Below, piece by piece: positions 1 through 5,148 of a DNA stretch of 5,148 nucleotides. The stretch is taken from the NCBI GenBank assembly GCA_945787595.1, contig CALZJV010000839.1, forward strand, positions 1 through 5,148, read 5' to 3'. Position 1 is the first letter of the stretch; the number at the start of each line of letters is the position of its first letter. The translations under genes were made by a program, and so were the position numbers. The notes below the pieces were generated by a model. It was not told the DNA's origin and made no database searches. It was given only the letters and a program-made list of their open reading frames with translations. Source of the stretch: an uncultured Desulfobacterales bacterium. GTDB taxonomy: Bacteria > Desulfobacterota > Desulfobacteria > Desulfobacterales > JAFDCJ01.

Positions 1-976
1 TTTTCTGCTTATCGGTTTCGACGCCAAATTTTTTGATCACCCGTGATATCTGGCCGCCGATGCTGTGACTTGGGTTCAGGGTGTCAAACGGATTTTGGAA
101 TACCATCTGCAGCGAGCCGATCTGTTCAGGGCTGCGGTCCCGAACCGCTATCTCTGAAAGATCATTGCCGAGGTGCCGCACCGAGCCATCCGTACCGGTT
201 TCCAAACCCATCAGCACTTTGGCAAAGGTTGATTTACCGCAGCCGGATTCACCGACGATGGCGACGGTTTCGCCCTCTCTGGCAGAAAAGTTTAACTCCT
301 CATTGGCCTTGACATAACGAATTCGTTTACCGGATATCAAAGCCCGCAGTGAGCTGTCACGAACCTCGTAGTACTTCTTCATGTGATCGACTTCGAGTAC
401 CTGTTTGCCGAGTTCAAGCGCCTCTTTGATTTCGTCGCTCGGCACCTCAAGGCGCTGATCGATTTCTTTATAGCGTAAGCATCGTACGCGATGGTCGGCG
501 GCACTTTTCACGACATGCTCCATTGCGATATGTTCCTGGTCACACAGTCCGGGTTTGAAATGATCACAACGCGGGTGGTAATAACAGCCCTGGGGCCGTT
601 CGAATGGCAACGGGAGCTGACCCCGGATCGGCTTTAACGGGGCCGCGTGCTTGTCGGCCGTCGGCAACGGAATACAGGCAAAAAGACCGTGGGTGTATGG
701 GTGTCTTGGCCAGGTAAACAGCGAGTCAATCGTGCCTTCTTCGACAACTTCACCCGAATACATCACAAATACCCGGTCACAGGTCTCCAGAATCAGACCG
801 AGGTTATGGGAAATATATATCTGGGATGTGCCGAACTTCTTGCTGATATCGGCAACCAGCTTGACGATGCCGGCCTCTACCGTAACATCCAGTGCGGTCG
901 TTGGCTCATCCAGCAGCAACAGGGATGGATTCGACAAAAGCCCCATCGCGATAACCACCCGTTGCTGCTGTCCACC
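1..976 (-). pseudogene. Tandem Dpp/Opp ABC ATPase, 3' part: rest of module 1 fused to module 2, cut by the window edge
   Basis: This continues the gene above after the frameshift; numbering assumes the repaired frame (GGT at 976 = residue 161). Module 1 finishes with GGQQQR (161-166), Walker B LLLLDEP (179-185), D-loop ALDV, H-loop H217 (ISHNLG), the HPYT motif of the oligopeptide-ATPase C-terminal domain (252-255) and four cysteines (C291, C297, C305, C326) in the GC-x5-C-x7-C pattern seen in OppD/DppD proteins. With no stop codon it runs through a linker of about 25 residues into module 2: KQVLEVDHMKKYY (from 351), Walker A GESGCGKST (402-410) and Q-loop Q454 (FQNPFDTLNPS). Its signature and Walker B lie beyond position 1. 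The fused layout resembles the glutathione-importer ATPase GsiA. If read alone, the first in-frame ATG is at 946, without its own obvious RBS, so separate expression is doubtful. Confidence 0.85.
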
Positions 977-1458
977 GCGGATAACTGATGCGGGTATGAG
1001 TCCATAAGCCGTTCAGGATCGGGCAGCTTGACATCGGCCAGCATCTGCACCGCCCTGTTCCGTGCTTCTTCCTTGGAAATGTTCTCATGCGCCAGCGGCA
1101 CCTCCATCAGCTGGGTGCTGATCTTCAGGCTCGGGTTTAAAGAGGCAAAAGGCTCCTGATAAATCATTGCGATCTCTGATCCTCGAATACGGCGCAACTC
1201 ATCTTCCGACATCTGGTTTAAATCGCGGTCTTTGAACGTGATGCTGCCGCTCTTGATGCCGCCGTTGGCGCCCATATACTGCATGATCGCCATGGCAACA
1301 GTTGACTTGCCGCAGCCCGACTCGCCGACAATACCGATCGTTTCACCGGGCAATACCGTCAGCGAAAAATCCACTACCGCCGGAATCTCTCCGGCCCGGG
1401 TGTAGTAAGAGATGCAGAGGTCTTTGCAGACCAGAACCGGTTTTTGATGCTCGTTCAT
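877..1458 (-). pseudogene. Tandem Dpp/Opp ABC ATPase, 5' part: first module up to its broken signature motif
   Basis: This is the start of the cytoplasmic subunit that hydrolyses ATP to drive import. From the ATG at 1458 the first module shows the A-loop region (CISYYT, residues 15-20), Walker A GESGCGKST (45-53), the Q-loop with Q101 (YQEPFASLNP) and PHQLS (156-160). The family then requires GGQQQR. Instead the frame reads AVDSSNG and continues as unrelated sequence to a stop at 877, so only 979-1458 is meaningful. The correct continuation is present one frame over from 976. The bases read TCC-GC-GGT where TCC-GGT is expected; CCGCGG in place of CCGG equals duplication of one CG, a 2-bp insertion. 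Loss of one base would also restore the frame but would give LSGGGQ. As written the product has no Walker B and cannot be an active ATPase. A sequencing or assembly error is possible. Confidence 0.85.
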
Positions 1459-1467
1459 GGGTTGGTT

Positions 1468-1474
1468 ACCTCCT
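1468..1474 (-). promoter_or_regulatory. Ribosome binding site of the ATPase gene, overlapping the permease stop
   Basis: AGGAGGT on the minus strand shares its first two bases with the TAG stop of the second permease (1473-1475) and lies nine bases before the ATG at 1456-1458. It supports that start and suggests coupled translation. Confidence 0.85.
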
Positions 1475-2369
1475 AATCGCGCAATGAGATTTCACGCAGG
1501 CCGTCGGCCAGTAGATTAAATCCCAGGATCAACGAAGATATCGCGATACAGGGAAACAGCGTCATGTGTGGAAATGCCATCGCCATCTGCCGGGTTTCAT
1601 TTACCATGCCGCCCCAATCAGGATCCGGTGGCGGCAGGCCCAAACCCAAAAAACCGAGCACACCGATGGTGATAATGACATAGCCCAGACGCAGACAGGC
1701 ATCGACAATCAGCGGGCCGCGCGCATTCGGCAAAATCTCAACCAGCATCACTTTCCAGTCTGTCTCGCCTCTGGTCTGCGCTGCGGCCACATAGTCACGA
1801 TTGCGAAGATCCAACACCAATCCACGCACAATACGCATGATCCCCGGAGAGGATGCAAACGTGATGGCAATAATGATGTTAATTCCGGATGCACCGATGG
1901 TGGCGATGATGATAATGTAGAGCACCAGCACTGGAAATGAGAGAATGATGTCTGCGATGCGAGACAGAACATCATCCACCCAACCGCCGCGATAGCCGGC
2001 CGCAAGCCCCATCAGAATACCGACCGTGTAAGCCGAAATGGTTGCCAGGGGCGCATAGATCAGCACGGTTCGTGATCCCCAGATAATACGCGACAGGATG
2101 TCGCGCCCAATATGATCGGTGCCCAGCCAGAAGGTGCCGCCCTTGGCCGCCGCCATCATCGGTTTGGCAAACGGCTGAATAGATGAGTTGGGGTCAAAGG
2201 GCGCCAGCAACGGTGCCAGCAGTGCAACCACCACCCAAAATAAAACCAGGAAAGCCCCTACCATACCGACCCAACTCTCGCGCAACAGCCCGAAAGATTT
2301 CAGACCGCGCCATATCGCCGCGCCATATCCGGCAGAAGGCATTTGTGTTGTAGCCTCAGTTGTATTCAT
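1473..2369 (-). CDS. DppC/OppC-type ABC permease
   Basis: This is the second inner-membrane subunit of the importer, pairing with the DppB-type protein to form the channel. It has 298 residues from the ATG at 2369, a normal length for the family. The order is: cytoplasmic N-terminus with the OppC-N type segment, first helix at about 35-57 (VGMVGAFLVLFWVVVALLAP), FDPN, the family motif WLGTDHIGRDILSR (81-94), helices at about 104-124, 142-160 and 163-180, then the EAA loop (about 186-222, DYVAAAQTRGETDWKVM) that docks on the ATPase. Two further helices (about 228-246 and 270-287) and the tail FNLLADGLREISLRD follow. LGLGLPPPDPDWGGM (241-255) is also typical. No defect is visible. Its TAG stop overlaps the ribosome binding site of the ATPase gene, so the two are probably translationally coupled. 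Confidence 0.95.
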   Translation of the reverse strand: MNTTEATTQMPSAGYGAAIWRGLKSFGLLRESWVGMVGAFLVLFWVVVALLAPLLAPFDPNSSIQPFAKPMMAAAKGGTFWLGTDHIGRDILSRIIWGSRTVLIYAPLATISAYTVGILMGLAAGYRGGWVDDVLSRIADIILSFPVLVLYIIIIATIGASGINIIIAITFASSPGIMRIVRGLVLDLRNRDYVAAAQTRGETDWKVMLVEILPNARGPLIVDACLRLGYVIITIGVLGFLGLGLPPPDPDWGGMVNETRQMAMAFPHMTLFPCIAISSLILGFNLLADGLREISLRD

Positions 2370-2376
2370 CGTCGGT

Positions 2377-2382
2377 CTCCTT
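2377..2382 (-). promoter_or_regulatory. Ribosome binding site that sets the start of the second permease
   Basis: AAGGAG on the minus strand ends seven bases before the ATG at 2367-2369. It lies downstream of the TTG at 2397-2399 that would give a protein ten residues longer, so the ATG is the better start. Confidence 0.85.
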
Positions 2383-2402
2383 AGCGCTTCGATTTGCAAT
2401 TA

Positions 2403-2499
2403 CAGTGCTGTATTTTTAGAGCGATGATCATTAATTATGTTCACTCAGCGCTAAGTCCCGGGTCAATAAATACCTTATCGTATTTATGAATCCTTGGAC
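2403..2499. other. Spacer between the permease genes with several short palindromes
   Basis: Permease genes of this family are usually almost contiguous; here the second start (2369) lies 130 bases after the first stop. The gap holds ATAAATAC/GTATTTAT (2466-2473 and 2480-2487, 6-base loop), the near-palindrome ACTCAGCGCTAAGT (2443-2456, two arm positions unpaired with each other), ATGATCAT (2424-2431) and TACAGTGCTGTA (2401-2412). No open frame or clear promoter is visible; TTGACC occurs on the minus strand but no -10 lies at proper spacing. Function unknown. Confidence 0.4.
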
Positions 2500-3356
2500 T
2501 TAGCTAAAACGAATGCGAGGGTTGAGGAATGTGTAGCCGATATCGGCTATGGTTTGCGTGGTCACTGCCACACAAACCGCCACCATGGCGCAGGCTTCCA
2601 GAAGGGCGATATCGTTATTTAAAGAAGCCTCCAGGATCAGCGCTCCAAACCCTTTGTAGGCAAAGAAAAACTCAACTACAATAACCCCGGACAACAGCCA
2701 GTTGATTTGCAACATGATGACCGTAAACGGGGCGATCAGGGCGTTGCGCAAGGCATGCTTGACAATCACCGATTTGTAAGGAAGCCCCTTTAGCACCGCA
2801 GTCCTGACGTACTGGGAGGTCATGACTTCCGCCATGGATGCCCGCGTCATGCGGGCGACATAGCCGAAGTCATAGACGATCAGCACCATGGCAGGCAAAA
2901 TCAACTGTTTGAATTCGAATCCGCCCGACATGCTGCTGGTGCCCGGCAGCCATTTCAGGCCGAATACAAAAAGGGAGGAGAAAATTACCGCACTGGCAAA
3001 TTCGGGTACGGAAGTTGTCAAAATCCCAAACACCGATATCGATCTATCGAGCTTTGACCCCTCTTTCATGCCCGACAAGACGCCCAACGTCAATGATAGC
3101 GGGATCATAATCGCAAATGTCCAAAACCCCAAGATGGCCGTGTTCCATAACCGCGGCAACATCACATCCGCCACTGGGCCTTTAAAGCGGATTGCTCGCG
3201 CCACATCTCGCGCTGCTCTTCGTTTGAAAATTGGCCGAGCACGCGGATTGCCGGATCGCCCGTAAGATCGGTCTCCAGCAGTAGAAAAAGAATCACCGAT
3301 ACGACAATCATGGTAAAAATCATAAAGCCAATACGCTTTACCACCAAGGTGACCAT
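2500..3356 (-). pseudogene. DppB/OppB-type ABC permease, disrupted by an internal deletion with frameshift
   Basis: This is the first of the two membrane subunits that form the translocation channel. It starts at the ATG at 3356 with a strong RBS. The first frame encodes MVTLVVKRIGF, a membrane helix (about residues 10-27) and a GDPA motif, and is sound to about residue 55 (MWREQ, near 3192); it then runs into a stop at 3162. The rest is in another frame, from about 3192 (IRFKGPVADV) to the TAA at 2500-2502: helices from about 3144, the EAA loop contacting the ATPase (about 2749-2853, with VRTAVLKGL and HALRNAL) and a normal NPRIRF tail. Missing between them is the family segment with the GLD-P, QY and GD-G-S motifs. 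By memory comparison with E. coli DppB about 26 residues are absent, and the frame change requires a loss of 3n+1 bases, so about 76-79. The two parts give 285 residues; about 311 would be normal. Unlikely to be functional as written. Confidence 0.85.
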
Positions 3357-3363
3357 TTTGACG

Positions 3364-3369
3364 CCTCCT
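3364..3369 (-). promoter_or_regulatory. Ribosome binding site of the first permease gene
   Basis: AGGAGG on the minus strand lies seven bases before the ATG at 3354-3356. It fixes the permease start there rather than at 3387, the beginning of the longer open frame that covers the 3' part of the gene. Confidence 0.85.
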
Positions 3370-3410
3370 GATATGACATATACCCAATTGAGTTAAAAAC
3401 CAATTGGGAG

Positions 3411-3438
3411 TTATTCGTTATTTGTTAATGGTTATTGG
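3411..3438 (+). repeat. Heptamer tandem array, left copy
   Basis: Four contiguous 7-bp units read TTATTCG, TTATTTG, TTAATGG and TTATTGG. The same unit occurs four times in opposite orientation at 3509-3536, and the two arrays could pair at 22 of 28 positions. The period is exact and the units differ by one or two substitutions. Confidence 0.7.
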
Positions 3439-3508
3439 TTTAAGAGCAATAAGCTCCGTCTTAAATTTCATCCATCATAGCATTATAAAATCAGGCCATC
3501 ATCAAGTT

Positions 3509-3536
3509 CGAATAACAAATAACAATTAACAATTAA
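3509..3536 (-). repeat. Heptamer tandem array, right copy (inverted)
   Basis: Read on the minus strand, the units are TTAATTG, TTAATTG, TTATTTG and TTATTCG. They mirror the left array at 3411-3438, lie directly inside the right-hand hairpin, and are absent from the rest of the window. They are too short and lack the spacer structure for a CRISPR. Confidence 0.7.
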
Positions 3537-3591
3537 CGCCTAATTGAGCGATTTTCGCTCAATTAGGGTTATAGTTTTTGGGAAGATTCCA

Positions 3592-3621
3592 GCGCGGGGA
3601 GCTACCTAGCGTCCCCCGCGC
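3592..3621 (-). promoter_or_regulatory. GC-rich hairpin just downstream of the SBP gene
   Basis: GCGCGGGG (3592-3599) and CCCCGCGC (3614-3621) form a perfect 8-bp stem around a 14-base loop, which itself contains a small GCTA/TAGC repeat (3601-3610). In the mRNA it begins 21 bases after the SBP stop codon. No U-run follows on either strand, so a classic intrinsic terminator is not supported. A stem here is often an mRNA 3'-end stabiliser or partial attenuator that keeps the binding protein more abundant than the membrane parts. That role is inferred; the inverted repeat is seen directly. Confidence 0.6.
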
Positions 3622-3642
3622 CCAAACGCACGCTGTCTTTAA

Positions 3643-5148
3643 CTATGCCAGCGAGACCTTGTGGAAACGGTAGTATCGGGTTGGATGCATTTCAAAGCCG
3701 ACTACATTTTCCCGCACCGCGGTGAATACAGAACGGAAGAAGGGCTGGACCATGATAGCATCATCCTGCAGAATCTTCTCAACCTTTTCCATCTTGACGC
3801 GACGTTGTTCAACATTCAGGGTCGATTCCGCCTCGGTTAGGGCGGCATCCCACTCCGGGTTGGCATAGCTGGACTCATTCCAGGGTACACCGCTGCGGTA
3901 GGCCAGGCCCAATACCATGACGGCCAGGGGACGATGGGTCCAGGAGGTCAGGCTCAAGGGTGCCTTGGTCCAAACATCCCAATATTGCGCCTGCGGCATC
4001 ACATTCATTTTAATGTTGATCCCGGCCTTGGCGGCATCCTCTTTGAGCACGGCGACGGAATCCTGCTCCCAAACACCTTCGGTATTGCCCACGTTGCAGC
4101 TTAATTCAATGCCATCGGGGTAGCCGGCTTCGGCCAGCAGTTTTTTGGCGCCTTCGATATCCTGCTCGAAGGGGGGCAGGGCAAAATATTCGGGGTGTAT
4201 TTTGGCGACGTGCATGTGTTCCGCGACGATCCCTAAACCGCGGTGGGCGATGTCTAGCTGTCTTTTGGCATCGCAGGTTTTCTGCACCGCTTTGCGCACC
4301 CGGATATCGTCAAAAGGCTTCTCGGTGACCTTCATGCGAATCACGCCGGTCTGGGTCGATGGGATTTCGACCACCTTGATTCCCGGAATATTTTTGGCCG
4401 CTTCCAGGGTGGTCAGATCAAGACCATAGATTGCATCCACCTGCTGTGAAGCGATAGCGGCCAGATAAGCCCCGGCATCTTGGCCCAGATCAACAAATCG
4501 AATTTCATCCAGAAAGACCTCGCCGCCCCAATAGGGTTCTTTGCGTTTTTTCAAGACGGCCAGCTCACCGACCCTGAATTCGGCAAGGGTATAGGGTCCG
4601 GTACCCACCGGGTTTTTGGAGAGATCCCCGCCGTCCTTTTCAAAATTACGGTGAACGATCGCAGTGGGATAGTTGTAAAGGTTTTCGGGAATCGCCAGCA
4701 CCGGCGAATTCAGGTTGAGTCTGACCGTATGATTGTCGACTTTCTGCACCGCGTTTTTGGTCATACGCTTGATCGGGTTGCCTTTGGAATCTTTCTCCCC
4801 GGTTTCTTCCAGCATGGCATCGAACAGGCCCAGATTGGAAGATCCGGTCTTCGGGTCGAGCCAACGGGTAAAGTTAAACACCACATCATCGGCATTGAAG
4901 TCATCGCCGTTGGACCATTTGATGCCTTTGCGCAGATGAAAGGTCCAGGTTTTCAGATCGTCGGATGCTTCCCAGCTCTCGGCCAGATAGGGTCGCGTGA
5001 CGTTATCCGGACCGGTCTCTACCAGGTACTCGATCATATGGCGGGCAACGATGGATTTCTGGGTCCATGAGTATGTCCCTGGATCGGCCATTTCCTGGAC
5101 CTGCATGCCAAATTTTAATACGCCGCCTTTTTTCTGGGCGGCGTGGGC
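3643..5148 (-). CDS. Peptide-type ABC transporter substrate-binding protein (SBP_bac_5 family), N-terminus outside the window
   Basis: This is the extracytoplasmic receptor of the importer; it binds the ligand and delivers it to the permease pair. The frame is open from the window edge to the TAG at 3643-3645, giving 501 visible residues; the family is usually 500-550. The ATG at 5104-5106 is internal: in-frame codons upstream encode [14 protein letters not shown], which looks like a signal-peptide cleavage site (AHA|AQ) followed by the usual KKGG-L-FG start of the mature protein. Family landmarks, numbered from the first visible residue, are RPYLAESW (52-59), [13 protein letters not shown] with ADDVVF (72-91), NPVGTGPY (179-186), PYWGG (about 205-209) and the [10 protein letters not shown] stretch (about 280-289). 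The C-terminal half has [17 protein letters not shown] and a [11 protein letters not shown] tail, typical of a proteobacterial peptide-binding subfamily. Ligand identity (peptide, nickel, opine or other) is not readable. Family certain; specificity unknown. Confidence 0.95.
   Translation of the reverse strand, partial: AHAAQKKGGVLKFGMQVQEMADPGTYSWTQKSIVARHMIEYLVETGPDNVTRPYLAESWEASDDLKTWTFHLRKGIKWSNGDDFNADDVVFNFTRWLDPKTGSSNLGLFDAMLEETGEKDSKGNPIKRMTKNAVQKVDNHTVRLNLNSPVLAIPENLYNYPTAIVHRNFEKDGGDLSKNPVGTGPYTLAEFRVGELAVLKKRKEPYWGGEVFLDEIRFVDLGQDAGAYLAAIASQQVDAIYGLDLTTLEAAKNIPGIKVVEIPSTQTGVIRMKVTEKPFDDIRVRKAVQKTCDAKRQLDIAHRGLGIVAEHMHVAKIHPEYFALPPFEQDIEGAKKLLAEAGYPDGIELSCNVGNTEGVWEQDSVAVLKEDAAKAGINIKMNVMPQAQYWDVWTKAPLSLTSWTHRPLAVMVLGLAYRSGVPWNESSYANPEWDAALTEAESTLNVEQRRVKMEKVEKILQDDAIMVQPFFRSVFTAVRENVVGFEMHPTRYYRFHKVSLA

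Larger units (their letters stand above)
3382..3569. repeat. Mirrored inverted-repeat element (MITE-like) in the SBP-permease spacer
   Basis: The two ends match in opposite orientation. The left end reads ACCC-AATTGAG from 3382 and the right end, on the other strand, ACCCTAATTGAG from 3569. Each end continues with an A-rich loop and a sequence that pairs back on it: left hairpin CCCAATTG/CAATTGGG (3383-3390 and 3401-3408, 10-base loop); right hairpin CCTAATTGAGCG/CGCTCAATTAGG (3539-3550 and 3556-3567, 12 bp perfect, 5-base loop). Inside each hairpin lies an array of four 7-bp repeats. The 70-bp core (3439-3508) has a third inverted repeat, TTTAAGA/TCTTAAA (3439-3445 and 3459-3465). TAT abuts both ends (3379-3381 and 3570-3572), perhaps a target duplication, though three AT bases prove little. 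No coding sequence is visible. The right hairpin could also slow transcription, but it lacks a clean U-tract. Confidence 0.6.

Noticed and set aside
974..984. Programmed ribosomal frameshifting in the ATPase
   Set aside because: No slippery heptamer precedes the shift, no known family member shifts inside LSGGQ, and the CG duplication explains it more simply.
1566..1940. A 124-codon plus-strand open frame, and similar ones at 2888-3265, 647-988 and 4145-4429
   Set aside because: Each is antisense to a clear transporter gene and its translation has no family-like features.
2401..2412. TACAGTGCTGTA as a LexA (SOS) box
   Set aside because: A LexA box has CTGT on the left and ACAG on the right; the arms here are the other way round and closely spaced.
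3192..3387. The 5' extension of the longer permease frame, starting at 3387
   Set aside because: Its first 65 residues are charged and non-membrane-like, while the other frame from 3356 gives a proper permease N-terminus with an RBS; the extension is out-of-frame reading.
3482..3487. A perfect TATAAT on the minus strand as an internal promoter for the permease genes
   Set aside because: No acceptable -35 lies at 16-18 bases; the nearest TTGATG is only 12 bases upstream. In an AT-rich core the hexamer alone is weak evidence.
3411..3536. The heptamer arrays as a CRISPR
   Set aside because: The units are 7 bp, contiguous and without spacers, and no cas gene is present.
3539..3567. The 12-bp hairpin as a strong intrinsic terminator of the SBP transcript
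   Set aside because: On the minus strand it is followed by CGTTAATTG rather than a U-run, and the same fold recurs at the other end of the element, so it is better read as part of the repeat.
4480..5070. A 196-codon open frame on the plus strand
   Set aside because: It lies fully antisense to the well-conserved SBP coding frame and has no recognisable motif or RBS; it is a codon-bias shadow.

Overview
The window holds one operon, read entirely on the minus strand, for an oligopeptide/dipeptide-type (Dpp/Opp) ABC importer. In transcription order, from high to low coordinates, it contains: a periplasmic substrate-binding protein (SBP) whose signal-peptide end lies beyond position 5148; a 286-bp spacer full of inverted repeats; a DppB/OppB-type permease; a DppC/OppC-type permease; and a double-length ATPase in which a DppD-like and a DppF-like module are joined in one reading frame. 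The ATPase runs off the window at position 1. I see no gene on the plus strand, no RNA gene and no CRISPR.

Two of the five protein modules are broken. The first permease has lost about 26 codons, plus one base, between its first membrane helix and the rest of the protein. The ATPase changes frame exactly inside the ABC signature (LSGGQ) of its first module, where a CG dinucleotide appears duplicated. Either the operon is decaying or the assembly carries errors; the sequence alone cannot decide. The SBP and the second permease read cleanly.

The least ordinary part is the SBP-permease spacer. Positions about 3382-3569 form a mirrored element: both ends begin with ACCC(T)AATTGAG, each end folds into its own hairpin, and each is followed by four copies of a 7-bp repeat close to TTATTTG, in opposite orientation on the two sides of a 70-bp core. 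It looks like a small non-autonomous, MITE-like element or a structured intergenic repeat. A separate GC-rich hairpin sits between it and the SBP stop codon. Both would be transcribed in the operon mRNA and could lower permease/ATPase expression relative to the SBP.

The organism is a Gram-negative bacterium, judging from the importer type. The SBP resembles a family I associate with Alphaproteobacteria and sulfate-reducing Desulfobacterota, and AT-rich TTATTTG/TTAATTG-type intergenic repeats fit the latter. This placement is a low-confidence impression. The transported substrate cannot be read from the sequence. The expected cycle for the family is: the SBP captures a peptide-like ligand, the B/C permease pair forms the channel, and the two ATPase modules power import.
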